This document shows, in pieces, positions 6,261 through 13,709 of a stretch of 20,911 bases of DNA. Numbering within the stretch: position 1 is the stretch's first letter; the number at the start of each line of letters is the position of its first letter. The stretch covers positions 1-20,911 of the forward strand of contig DBVY01000009.1 of the NCBI GenBank assembly GCA_002308575.1, in the 5' to 3' direction. Made by a program: the position numbers and the translations under genes. Origin of the DNA: Christensenella sp. UBA1252. GTDB taxonomy: Bacteria; Bacillota; Clostridia; Christensenellales; CAG-1252. The notes beneath the pieces were generated by a model. The model saw only the letters and a list, made by a program, of their open reading frames with translations, had not been told where the DNA came from and made no database searches.

Positions 6261-8090
6261 ATGCGTAAACTGAAAACCTTGCTCCCCATTTTGATCCTTT
6301 GCGTCGCTTTCCTCTTTTGCCTTTTCTCGTGCAAAGAAAGCGCCGCTCCTTCTTTTTCTCTTTCCTTTAACGGCGCGACCCTTTCTTGGGGAAAGGTCAC
6401 AAGCGCCTCGTATTACACCGTAAACTGCGTGTTCCCCGACGGAACGGGGTATTCCGTTTGCACGATGGATAATACTTACGCTTGCCCGCAAACCGCGATC
6501 GGCGACTATCTGTATTCGGTCACCGCGCACAATAAATCCAGAAAGATCGTCGCCGTTTCCGAAAAAATCGCCTATCATCTCGGAAAGGGCAGTTATGCGG
6601 ACCCCATCTTAATCTCGGGCGTGGACGAACTGAAAACGATCGGCGCGGGCGCTTTGACCGTGGAATTCGGCGAAACGAAGGTTTCCGCCCCGTTGCATTA
6701 CGCTATGACGAACGACATCGATCTGACGGGCGTATCTTGGGAACCGATCGGGTCCACGACGTCGCCCTTCCTCGGCGTTTTCGACGGAAACGGCTTCGCA
6801 ATCAAAGGGCTTTCTTTAAAGACTTGCAACACGGACGCGAAAGTCGGGTTTTTCGGCTCGATCAAAAACGCGGTCGTTAAAAATCTGACGATCGAGAACG
6901 CAAGCCTCGTTTTCGACAAGGATTCGAACGTGAAAGGCAACGCGATCAACGTCGGTTTGCTCTGCGGCTACGCGAACGCATCCGAATTCGACAATTGCCG
7001 CGTAACCGGCTCGATCAACATTCTCGAAGGCATTTCCACGACGGGTTCCGTCAATATGTACGTCGGCGGCGCCATCGGGCAAACGGCTTCGGGCAAACTC
7101 TTCAAAGTTTCTTTCGAAGGAACGCTTTACGCGCAATATTCCTGCGTTTTCGCGGGCGGGCTTCTCGGCTACGCAACGAACGCGACGCCCCGTTTCGTGA
7201 TGACGAACTGCTTGTCCAAAGCGACCGTGACCGCAAGCGCGACCGGCTATAACCTGACTTCGCAAACGAGCACGGCGACCGCGCGCTGCGGCGTTTTGAT
7301 CGGCTCCGTTGCGGGCTCCGATCGGATCGCCTCCTGCCTTGCGATCGGCTCCGCTTCCGCTTCCACAACGCGCGACGGAACGGCGGAATCTTCGATCAGT
7401 TCAGGCGTTTTCGGAAACACCGCAGGCTCTTCCGGCATCAACAGCACGCCGATCTTTAACCTCTTTTACAGCGCTTCGATCCCCGCGATCTCCGGCACGA
7501 GAGCGAAGCTCGGAACCGGGCACACCGCCTATCCTTTGACGGACGAAGAGCTCAAAGACACGCAAAAATATATGGTGGGCGAGTCGTCCGCTTTGGATTT
7601 CGAAAAGATTTGGGAAATGGGCGAAACGAACCCCGTTTTGCGCCGTTCCTCGATCGCGCCGACGCCGCTTCCCCTTTCCGTGACCTTCAAACAGGTTCGC
7701 GCCGATAAAACCGAGATCACGAAGACGTTTGATCTCGCCGACACTTTCAATCCTTCCTATTACGCGATTTCGGTCGGCGGCGTGACTGCGTTCTATTCCG
7801 GTTACCACTTAAACACCCTGTTAAACACGATCGGCGCCGACCTGCAACACGCCGAGAGCGTTTCGATCGTCGGGGATGAAAACGAGATCCGCACGTTCGA
7901 CGTAACCGACGGCGCGTTCTCTTCGACTTATTTCGTGTTCGGAAGGTTCGGCATCTACGAAGCCGCCTCTTTCCGCTATGACGAATACGAGATTATCGAC
8001 GCCGCGGCGCTGATCGTCCATCCGACCCAATCGGCGAAAAACATAACGATCACCGTGACTTGCGCCGAAATCGAATCCGAAGAATCATAA
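6261..8090 (+). CDS. large surface lipoprotein with Fn3-like and GLUG/beta-helix-like regions
   Basis: A 609-residue protein with a lipoprotein signal: basic start, hydrophobic stretch, then LFSC with the lipidated Cys at 24. Residues about 31-105 look like a fibronectin type III fold (ATLSWGKVTSASYYTV... YLYSVTAHN). A block follows that is typical of GLUG-motif proteins: PILISGVDELKTIGAG, then NDIDLTGVSWEPIGS, then GVFDGNGFAIKGL. Gly/Asn/Cys-rich repeats continue to about residue 420 (VGLLCGYANAS, VGGAIGQTASG, AGGLLGYATNA, GVLIGSVAGS), which suggests a right-handed beta-helix. The last 140 residues form a separate domain I do not recognise. No catalytic motif is visible; adhesion or glycan contact at the cell surface is a guess from the fold class. 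It lies 28 nt upstream of thyA and may share its transcript. Confidence 0.8.
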   Translation: MRKLKTLLPILILCVAFLFCLFSCKESAAPSFSLSFNGATLSWGKVTSASYYTVNCVFPDGTGYSVCTMDNTYACPQTAIGDYLYSVTAHNKSRKIVAVSEKIAYHLGKGSYADPILISGVDELKTIGAGALTVEFGETKVSAPLHYAMTNDIDLTGVSWEPIGSTTSPFLGVFDGNGFAIKGLSLKTCNTDAKVGFFGSIKNAVVKNLTIENASLVFDKDSNVKGNAINVGLLCGYANASEFDNCRVTGSINILEGISTTGSVNMYVGGAIGQTASGKLFKVSFEGTLYAQYSCVFAGGLLGYATNATPRFVMTNCLSKATVTASATGYNLTSQTSTATARCGVLIGSVAGSDRIASCLAIGSASASTTRDGTAESSISSGVFGNTAGSSGINSTPIFNLFYSASIPAISGTRAKLGTGHTAYPLTDEELKDTQKYMVGESSALDFEKIWEMGETNPVLRRSSIAPTPLPLSVTFKQVRADKTEITKTFDLADTFNPSYYAISVGGVTAFYSGYHLNTLLNTIGADLQHAESVSIVGDENEIRTFDVTDGAFSSTYFVFGRFGIYEAASFRYDEYEIIDAAALIVHPTQSAKNITITVTCAEIESEES

Positions 8091-8118
8091 AACGCCGAAC
8101 GGCGAAAAGGAGAACCAA

Positions 8119-8949
8119 ATGAGTTTAGCCGACGAAATTTTTATTCAAAACGTAAAAGACATTTTGGCAAACGGCGTCAGCGACGCGGATATGGTCGTCC
8201 GCCCGCATTGGGATGACGGCACGCCCGCGCACACGATCAAAAAGTTTTGCATCGTTAATCGTTACGACCTCTCGAAAGAATTCCCGATCACGACCCTGCG
8301 CTACACGAATTTTCGCGCCGCGCTCGACGAGATCCTTTGGATCTGGCAGAAAAAGAGCAATAACGTCCACGATCTGAATTCGCATATTTGGGACGCTTGG
8401 GCGGACGAAACGGGCTCGATCGGCAAGGCGTACGGCTACCAACTCGGCGTCAAGCACAAATACAAAGAGGGCGAATTCGACCAAGTCGACCGCATTTTGT
8501 TCGACCTCAAAAATAACCCCGCTTCCCGCCGCATTATGAGCAATATTTACGTGCACGCCGACCTTTCCGAAATGCACCTTTACCCCTGCGCTTACTCGGT
8601 CACGTTCAACGTTTCGAACGGGAAGCTGAACGCGATTCTGAATCAGCGCTCGCAGGACTTCTTGACCGCGAACAACTGGAACGTCGTGCAGTACGCGCTT
8701 TTGGTTCATATGTTCGCGCAGGTCAGCGGGCTCGAAGTCGGCGAATTCGTGCACGTGATTGCGGACGCGCATATTTACGACCGCCATATCGATATGATCA
8801 AGGAAGTCATCGCCAAACAGCCGCTTCCCGCGCCGCGCCTTATTATGGATAAGTCGATCACGAATTTTTACGATTTCACGGTAGACAGTTTCTCTTTGGA
8901 GAATTACGAGTATCACAAGCTCGGCAAAAAGATCCCGGTGGCGGTATGA
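8119..8949 (+). CDS. thyA: thymidylate synthase ThyA
   Basis: Makes dTMP from dUMP with methylene-tetrahydrofolate, releasing dihydrofolate. It is 276 residues long and resembles the Bacillus subtilis ThyA/phage phi3T subgroup more than the ThyB/E. coli form: VRPHWDDGTPAHT near the start, ELLWIWQ-like ILWIWQKKSN, and an ending NFYDFTVDSF. Catalytic Cys157 lies in YPCAYSVTFNV. Phosphate-binding Arg137-Arg138 (SRR), the QRSQD block (Arg177, Asp180), Asn188 and HIY (His218, Tyr220) are all in place, so it should be active. AAGGAG precedes the ATG at a good distance. Its stop overlaps the folA start by 4 nt (ATGA), coupling it to the enzyme that recycles its folate product. Confidence 0.96.
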   Translation: MSLADEIFIQNVKDILANGVSDADMVVRPHWDDGTPAHTIKKFCIVNRYDLSKEFPITTLRYTNFRAALDEILWIWQKKSNNVHDLNSHIWDAWADETGSIGKAYGYQLGVKHKYKEGEFDQVDRILFDLKNNPASRRIMSNIYVHADLSEMHLYPCAYSVTFNVSNGKLNAILNQRSQDFLTANNWNVVQYALLVHMFAQVSGLEVGEFVHVIADAHIYDRHIDMIKEVIAKQPLPAPRLIMDKSITNFYDFTVDSFSLENYEYHKLGKKIPVAV

Positions 8950-9437
8950 ACGCGATCGCGGCAGTCAACGAAAAGGGATTTATCGGCAAAAACGGGGATC
9001 TTCTGTATTCGATCCGCGAAGATATGCTGTATTTTGCGTCCGTAACGAGAGGTAAAACGCTCGTGATGGGCAGAAAGACCCTGCTTTCCCTTCCCGGCGG
9101 AAAGGGGCTCAAAGGCAGGACGAATATCGTGCTTTCGCGCAACATGACCGAAGAAGAAGCGGAAAGCCGATCGGCGATCCTTGCGCGCACGCCCGAGGAC
9201 GTTTTCAAGATCCTTTCTTCCCGCTCGATCCCCGAAGAAGAGGTTTTCGTGATCGGGGGCGGCGAGATCTACGCGCTGTTTCTTCCCTATTGCAAAGCCT
9301 TGTATATAACGCGCGTCTTCGCCTCGGACGAGGGGGACGCTTCTTTCCCCGCGATCCCGCAAGATTTTTCTTTGATCGAAGGCGAGAAACAAAACGCGGG
9401 CGGTTATTCGTTCCGCTTCGACAAATATGTCCGATAG
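8946..9437 (+). CDS. folA: dihydrofolate reductase
   Basis: Reduces dihydrofolate to tetrahydrofolate with NADPH. It is 163 residues long, normal for bacterial DHFR. Visible: MNAIAAVNEKGFIG start, catalytic Asp26 in IREDMLYF, the NADPH-binding MGRKT motif, RTNIVLSR, VIGGGEIY, and the GDASFP block near the end. Odd points: residues that align with E. coli Pro21, Trp22 and Pro25 are Leu20, Tyr21 and Arg24; the Trp is otherwise nearly invariant in chromosomal enzymes. The start overlaps the thyA stop by 4 nt and its own end overlaps ispE by 11 nt, so translation of the three is probably coupled. Confidence 0.95.
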   Translation: MNAIAAVNEKGFIGKNGDLLYSIREDMLYFASVTRGKTLVMGRKTLLSLPGGKGLKGRTNIVLSRNMTEEEAESRSAILARTPEDVFKILSSRSIPEEEVFVIGGGEIYALFLPYCKALYITRVFASDEGDASFPAIPQDFSLIEGEKQNAGGYSFRFDKYVR

Positions 9438-10239
9438 CGTTTTCGAAAAGGCGTTCGCCAAACTCAATCTTTCTCTCCATATCCTCGGCGCAAAAGGCGC
9501 GTATCACGAGATCGAGATGCTCGATCAAACGATCGACCTTTACGACGAGGTCTTTCTTTCTCCGCGCGAAGACGGTCTTCTCGTTTCCGAATTCGAGGGG
9601 GATCATTCTCTCGTCGTTTTGAAAAAACTGCAAGACGAATTCCATTTCGGCGGCGCGGAAATTCGCGTCCGAAAAAAGATCCCGATCGGAGGCGGCCTCG
9701 GCGGCAGTTCTGCGGACGCGGCGGCGGTGGCGCTTGCCGCGGCGAGACTTTTTAATCTCCCTCTCGATCGCGTCAAAGAGATCGCGGCGCCCCTGTTCGG
9801 CGATATCGCGTTTCAGATGACCAAAGGCACGGCGATCGCGCGCGGAATGGGCGAGATCATCGAGCCGCTTTTTCCGCTCCCCGATCATTTCGTCCTCTTG
9901 TGCTTCCCCGAAGAAGGCGTTTTGACGAAAGACGCGTTTCGCTTGTCCGACGGTTACGAAAAGAAAAGAGCGGATATTCCTTCGCTGTACGGCGCCCTTT
10001 CGCGCGGCGAAAACGCCCAAGCCTTTTACGCGAACGATCTCCTGCCCGCCGCGATCGAATTGAACGGCGAGATCGCGCCGCTTCTTGATTCCCTTGCGGA
10101 CGACAAAGCCCTTTTGACGGGTATGACCGGCAGCGGAAGCACCCTGTTTTCGGTCTACGAGAAAAAGGCGGACGCTGATAAAAAGGCGAAAACGCTTGCC
10201 GCCCGCACTTTAATCACCCGATTTTCTCGGGGAAATTAG
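9427..10239 (+). CDS. ispE: 4-diphosphocytidyl-2-C-methyl-D-erythritol kinase IspE
   Basis: GHMP-family kinase that phosphorylates CDP-methylerythritol in the MEP pathway of isoprenoid synthesis. It is 270 residues long, slightly short of the usual 280-290. The N-terminal AKLNLSLHI carries the conserved Lys12. The ATP-binding glycine loop is PIGGGLGGSSADAAA (near 87-101). The catalytic-Asp region reads FGDIAFQM, followed by GTAIARGMGE, and the C-terminal GHMP motif is TGSGSTLFSVYE. The usual R-P-D-G-Y-H segment is reduced to KGAYHEI. The ATG lies inside the end of folA (11-nt overlap) without a clear ribosome site, so it relies on translation from upstream. The 3' end leads straight into the proS promoter. 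Confidence 0.93.
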   Translation: MSDSVFEKAFAKLNLSLHILGAKGAYHEIEMLDQTIDLYDEVFLSPREDGLLVSEFEGDHSLVVLKKLQDEFHFGGAEIRVRKKIPIGGGLGGSSADAAAVALAAARLFNLPLDRVKEIAAPLFGDIAFQMTKGTAIARGMGEIIEPLFPLPDHFVLLCFPEEGVLTKDAFRLSDGYEKKRADIPSLYGALSRGENAQAFYANDLLPAAIELNGEIAPLLDSLADDKALLTGMTGSGSTLFSVYEKKADADKKAKTLAARTLITRFSRGN

Positions 10240-10258
10240 CGAAACAGGGTAAAAACCT

Positions 10259-10287
10259 TTGCTTTCGAGAGGGCTATTTACTATAAT
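10259..10287 (+). promoter_or_regulatory. sigma-A type promoter of proS
   Basis: -35 TTGCTT (10259-10264), spacer 17 bp, -10 TATAAT (10282-10287). The predicted leader is only about 25 nt with GGAG before the ATG at 10318, too short for a T-box. Confidence 0.75.
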
Positions 10288-10317
10288 AAATGTGAATTCA
10301 TTTTCTTGGAGTGAACC

Positions 10318-11778
10318 ATGCAAAAGCAAGAACAATTCGTTAAAGAAATAACCGATATGAACGTGGACTTCGCGCGGTGGTATACCGACGTGATTCTGAA
10401 GACCGAGCTCGTCGATTACGGCCCCGTCAAAGGCACGATGATCATCCGCCCGTACGCCTACGAGATTTGGGAGAACATCCAAGCGGAACTCAACGTCCGT
10501 TTCAAAAAGACCGGGCACAAAAACGCCTATTTCCCGATGTTTATCCCGTATAGCTACCTCGTAAAAGAAGCGGAGCACGTCGAAGGCTTTGCGCCCGAAG
10601 TCGCGCTCGTAACGCACGTCGGAAACGAAGAGCTTCCCGAGAAACTCGTCGTCCGCCCGACCTCGGAAACGATCATTTGCGACAGCTATTCGAAATGGGT
10701 CAAGAGCTGGCGCGATCTGCCGATTTTGATCAACCAATGGGCAAATGTCGTCCGCTGGGAAAAGACGACCCGCCCCTTCCTCCGGACGTCCGAATTCCTG
10801 TGGCAGGAAGGTCACACCGTTCACGAAACGCCCGAAGAGGCGCAGGAAGAAACCTTGAAAATGCTCGAAGTCTATCGCGAATTCGCGGAAAACGTCCTCG
10901 CGATCCCCGTCCTCGTCGGCAGAAAGTCCGAGAAAGAAAAATTCGCGGGCGCGCAAGCGACCTACGGCATGGAAGCAATGATGCTGGACGGCAAGAGCCT
11001 GCAAGCGGGCACGAGCCACTATTTCGGCGACAATTTCAGCAAACCTTTCAATATCAAATTTTCCTCGAAGGAAGGCGACCTTAAATACGTCTATCAAACG
11101 AGCTGGGGCACCTCGACCCGCATGATCGGCGCTTTGATCATGGCGCACGGCGACAACCGCGGCCTTGCCCTGCCGCCGAAAGTCGCTCCGATCCAAGCGA
11201 TCATCATTCCGATCGCCGCGCACAAAGGCGGCGTCAACGAAAAGGCGGACGAGATCAAAGAAGCGCTCGAAAACGCGGGCGTCCGCGTGGAGATCGACAG
11301 GCGCGACCAAAGCACGGGCTGGAAGTTCAACGAATGGGAAATGAAAGGCGTGCCGCTCCGCATCGAAGTCGGCCCGCGCGACCTTGAAAACGGCGTCGTT
11401 ACCGTTGCCCGTCGCGATGATTTCAGTAAGACGCAGATCAAGCTCGAAGACCTTTCTTCCGAGATCCCCGCGCTTCTTAACGTGATCCAAAAGAATATGC
11501 TCGAAAAAGCGAGAGCCTTCCGCGACGCGCATATCGTGATCGCGGACGATATGGACGGACTCACCGCCGCGGTCAACAGCGGCAACTTCGTAAAGGCGAT
11601 GTGGTGCGGCGACCGCGCTTGCGAGGACAAGGTCAAAGAACTGACCGGCGCCTCGACCCGCGTTATGCCCTTCGACCAAACCCCCGTCGGCAAAAGGTGC
11701 GTCTGCTGTGGCAAGAACCTCTTAAAAGAGGACGGCACGACGGACGGCAAGGTGATTTACTTCGCAAAAGCGTATTAA
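10318..11778 (+). CDS. proS: prolyl-tRNA synthetase, archaeal/eukaryotic type (class II)
   Basis: Charges tRNA-Pro with proline. It is 486 residues long and of the short type without the editing insertion seen in E. coli ProRS. Visible: RPTSETII (113-120), class II motif 2 as RWEKTTRPFLRTSEFLWQEGHT (about 146-167), motif 3 region around HGDNRGLALPPKVAP, the anticodon-binding domain beginning IIIPIAAHKGG, and a C-terminal zinc-binding domain with Cys430, Cys435, Cys461, Cys463/464 (CVCCGK) ending in a Tyr, as in this subfamily. It has its own promoter and a strong terminator, so it is probably a single-gene unit. Confidence 0.97.
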   Translation: MQKQEQFVKEITDMNVDFARWYTDVILKTELVDYGPVKGTMIIRPYAYEIWENIQAELNVRFKKTGHKNAYFPMFIPYSYLVKEAEHVEGFAPEVALVTHVGNEELPEKLVVRPTSETIICDSYSKWVKSWRDLPILINQWANVVRWEKTTRPFLRTSEFLWQEGHTVHETPEEAQEETLKMLEVYREFAENVLAIPVLVGRKSEKEKFAGAQATYGMEAMMLDGKSLQAGTSHYFGDNFSKPFNIKFSSKEGDLKYVYQTSWGTSTRMIGALIMAHGDNRGLALPPKVAPIQAIIIPIAAHKGGVNEKADEIKEALENAGVRVEIDRRDQSTGWKFNEWEMKGVPLRIEVGPRDLENGVVTVARRDDFSKTQIKLEDLSSEIPALLNVIQKNMLEKARAFRDAHIVIADDMDGLTAAVNSGNFVKAMWCGDRACEDKVKELTGASTRVMPFDQTPVGKRCVCCGKNLLKEDGTTDGKVIYFAKAY

Positions 11779-11793
11779 GCAAAAGCCGTATAA

Positions 11794-11899
11794 GGGCGCA
11801 TTTGCTTCGTTTCCGATCATCGCGGCGAAGGCGTCACGTACAAAAGTACGCTTAACCTTCTTCGCTCGATGCGCCTCGCACCTGCAACCCTTCTCCGCC
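11794..11899 (-). repeat. palindromic intergenic element, copy A (GTAC-centred)
   Basis: An imperfect palindrome of about 105 bp. The outer arms GGCGCAT (11795-11801) and ATGCGCC (11869-11875) pair perfectly. The centre is a hairpin CGTAC-AAAA-GTACG (11837-11850), and GCGAAGG/CCTTCTTCGC partly pair between. Read on the minus strand it aligns end to end with the element at 13553-13697: a GCGGAGAA-like entry, TGCGAGGC, TTAAGCGTAC, GTACGTGA, and GAAACGAAGCAAATGCGCC. No protein is encoded. Nature unknown: a mobile palindrome, a REP-like unit or an RNA structure. Confidence 0.7.
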
Positions 11900-11950
11900 T
11901 TTTGCGCTTTGCGTTAAAGCTTTCTCAAATCTTTTTCTCAAATAGATATA

Positions 11951-11983
11951 AAAACTCGGACGAGCTTTTCGTCCGAGTTTTTT
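11951..11983 (+). terminator. rho-independent terminator of proS
   Basis: A 10-bp perfect stem ACTCGGACGA/TCGTCCGAGT (11954-11963 with 11969-11978), extendable by three A-T pairs, loop GCTTT, followed by a run of six T. Confidence 0.88.
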
Positions 11984-12098
11984 GATTGTTTTTTATTTGA
12001 AAAACCCGCTGATTGTTACCGCGGACGTTCCCGTTTTAAAAAAATAGGAACGCACGGTTGCGCAAGAGAGTTTCGTGCAACCGGCTGCATTCCGCTTT

Positions 12099-13337
12099 TT
12101 ATTCGTCATTCAAGGATCGATTGATTTGGTCAAGCAAAACCTTTTCCAGCGCCAATTTGACCTTATATTTCACCGTTTTGTAATTGATCGAATCGATATA
12201 CGTTTGATCGTAGACCGCGGCAGGCGCGTTTGCGATCAAGGAATAGATCTCTTCCGTTGCGTTTTGTTTGCATTCTTGCAGGTTCTTTCGATACGCGTCG
12301 TAATTCGCGCGGACGTCTTCGATTCGATCCGCGAGTTCGCTCGGTTTCGAAAACACGACCGCGAACCCTTTCGTTAGCAAAAACCGCAAGTTTTCCTTTT
12401 CCTGCGCGTAGACCTTATCGTAAATGATTAAGGGAAGCCCCGCCGCGATCATCTCCGTCGTGCTGAGTCCGCCCGCTTTGGTAACGGCAACGTCGCTCGC
12501 AAACATATAATCGTAGACGTTATCGACAAACCCGACGTTCACGAGTTTGATATGGTCGGGGCACTGCATCGCGGCGATCGTATCGAAGGACTCCTTATTG
12601 CGCCCGTTGATCACGATGATCTGCATCTTTTGTTTGGCGGTGCGGATCAAATTCTCATATAAGCCGACGATCCCCGACCATTCGCCGCCGCCGAACATAA
12701 CCAAGACGGTAAAGAGATCCTGATCCAAGCCGAGCTTTTCCCTTGCCGCGCTTTTCTCGATCGGACCGGAAAACTTCGGATCGACGGGGATCCCCGTTAC
12801 GATCATTTGCTCTTTTTTAAACCCGTTCTTCAAATTCTCCCAGATCATGCTTTGATCGGAAAGCGTAAAATAATCGACGCCCGTCGCCGCCTCGAAAAAG
12901 GGCGTGTTATAGTAATCGAGTTCGGACATAATGACGGTTGCGGGAACTTTATAGACGAGGCGCAGATCGCTGATTGCGACCGCGGGAACGAAATGCGTGC
13001 AGTAAATAACGTCGGGCTTGAACGCGTTGATCCGCCTATACAGCTTGGTTAGGCAGAGCAATGCCGCCAAGTGGTGAAAACCGTGCGTCTTATTATATCC
13101 GACCATTCCTTTGGACATTCGGAATCCTTTTTCGTAAAATTTCGGGGCTTTCGACATCATCATCGAATAGCCGTCTTTCATTGCCTTATATTCAACGCGA
13201 CCGCCGAAAATATGCAGTGTGTCCACGACTTCGATATCGTAATCTTCGGTTGCGCTTTGCAGTCTTTTTCGAATCGACTTCGCCGCGCTGTTATGTCCGT
13301 TTCCTGCGGTCACCGTCAGGATCAAAACTTTTTTCAT
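12099..13337 (-). CDS. GT28-type diacylglycerol glycosyltransferase (UgtP/MGDG-synthase family)
   Basis: A 412-residue cytoplasmic or membrane-associated GT-B glycosyltransferase. The N-terminus has the family hallmark TAGNGHNSAAKSI (10-22), the MGDG-synthase/UgtP acceptor-domain start. The middle has FKPDVIYCTHF, VTGIPVDPKF and MFGGGEWSG. The nucleotide-sugar binding part has VGFVDNVYDYMFASDVAVTKAGGLSTTEMIAAGLPLI, the conserved GG(L/P)xTxxE block. The family moves glucose or galactose from a UDP-sugar onto diacylglycerol to make membrane glycolipids and lipoteichoic-acid anchors; the exact sugar cannot be read here. GAGGCG precedes the ATG. It appears to be a single gene with its own promoter. 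Confidence 0.9.
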   Translation of the reverse strand: MKKVLILTVTAGNGHNSAAKSIRKRLQSATEDYDIEVVDTLHIFGGRVEYKAMKDGYSMMMSKAPKFYEKGFRMSKGMVGYNKTHGFHHLAALLCLTKLYRRINAFKPDVIYCTHFVPAVAISDLRLVYKVPATVIMSELDYYNTPFFEAATGVDYFTLSDQSMIWENLKNGFKKEQMIVTGIPVDPKFSGPIEKSAAREKLGLDQDLFTVLVMFGGGEWSGIVGLYENLIRTAKQKMQIIVINGRNKESFDTIAAMQCPDHIKLVNVGFVDNVYDYMFASDVAVTKAGGLSTTEMIAAGLPLIIYDKVYAQEKENLRFLLTKGFAVVFSKPSELADRIEDVRANYDAYRKNLQECKQNATEEIYSLIANAPAAVYDQTYIDSINYKTVKYKVKLALEKVLLDQINRSLNDE

Positions 13338-13401
13338 AAGCGCCTCTCGTTCTCGCCTTGCTCGGGGCTTCTTTATCCCCTATCAAAGCAACGTTTTTCT
13401 T

Positions 13402-13430
13402 ATTGTATCCTTTTTCGACAAAAAGCGCAA
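13402..13430 (-). promoter_or_regulatory. probable promoter of the glycosyltransferase gene
   Basis: On the minus strand, -35 TTGCGC (13425-13430), 17-bp spacer, -10 TACAAT (13402-13407). The leader to the ATG at 13337 would be about 58 nt. Confidence 0.5.
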
Positions 13431-13552
13431 CTTATCGCAAACGATCGTTCCGACGGTATCCTTTCGGCGTTACAACCAAACGAATCGGTTTAACCGTTAA
13501 AACACTTTTCTTTTATAATATTGTAATCGTTTTATATTCGCGAACGGCGAGC

Positions 13553-13697
13553 GCGGAGAAACGTGCAAATGCGAGGCACGACAAGGGGCGGCGATTGAGC
13601 GTACTCCACGACACCCCAAAAAACATTTTGTTTTTCGGGGACCCCGATGTACGTGATTTCGCCGCCCCGCTGTCAGAAACAAAGCAATTGTGCCGCT
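13553..13697 (+). repeat. palindromic intergenic element, copy B (GTAC-centred, larger)
   Basis: A strong nested palindrome. GGGGCGGCGA (13585-13594) pairs perfectly with TCGCCGCCCC (13659-13668). GTAC (13601-13604) pairs with GTAC (13649-13652). The inner hairpin is CCCC plus AAAAAC (13614-13624) with GTTTTT plus GGGG (13630-13640), loop ATTTT. An alternative small hairpin CGGGG-A-CCCCG (13636-13646) competes with it. Outer ends GGCACGACAA (13575-13584) and TTGTGCC (13688-13694) are also inverted, with one bulged base. It aligns with the minus strand of 11794-11899 over both flanks and around the GTAC core; the loop between the two GTAC is expanded from 4 to 44 nt. Function unknown. Confidence 0.7.
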
Positions 13698-13709
13698 ATA
13701 CGCGCCCGC

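Larger units (their letters stand above)
11779..12098. other. gene-free gap between convergent proS and glycosyltransferase genes
   Basis: This 320-bp gap holds the palindromic element (11794-11899), a short direct repeat TTTCTCAAAT (11921-11930 and 11934-11943), the proS terminator, and then about 110 bp with two weak dyads: CGTTCC/GGAACG around 12025-12052, and GGTTGC/GCAACC (12056-12061 with 12077-12082). The second could help end the minus-strand gene, but its T-run is not adjacent. No open frame here looks coding. Confidence 0.6.
13338..13709. other. gene-free gap between glycosyltransferase 5' end and yetF 3' end
   Basis: This 372-bp gap holds the glycosyltransferase promoter on its left. 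Next comes an AT-rich stretch (13490-13545) with a TATAAT at 13514-13519 on the plus strand but no good -35, then the large palindromic element (13553-13697). No coding frame is convincing. Whether the palindrome is transcribed, and from which side, cannot be told. Confidence 0.55.

Noticed and set aside
10288..10317. T-box or other riboswitch controlling proS
   Set aside because: The leader between the promoter and the ATG is only about 25 nt, too short for a T-box, and no terminator/antiterminator pair exists.
10210..11679. Long open frame on the minus strand opposite proS
   Set aside because: The plus-strand ProRS is unmistakable with all class II motifs; the antisense product shows no known motif and has mirror-image composition.
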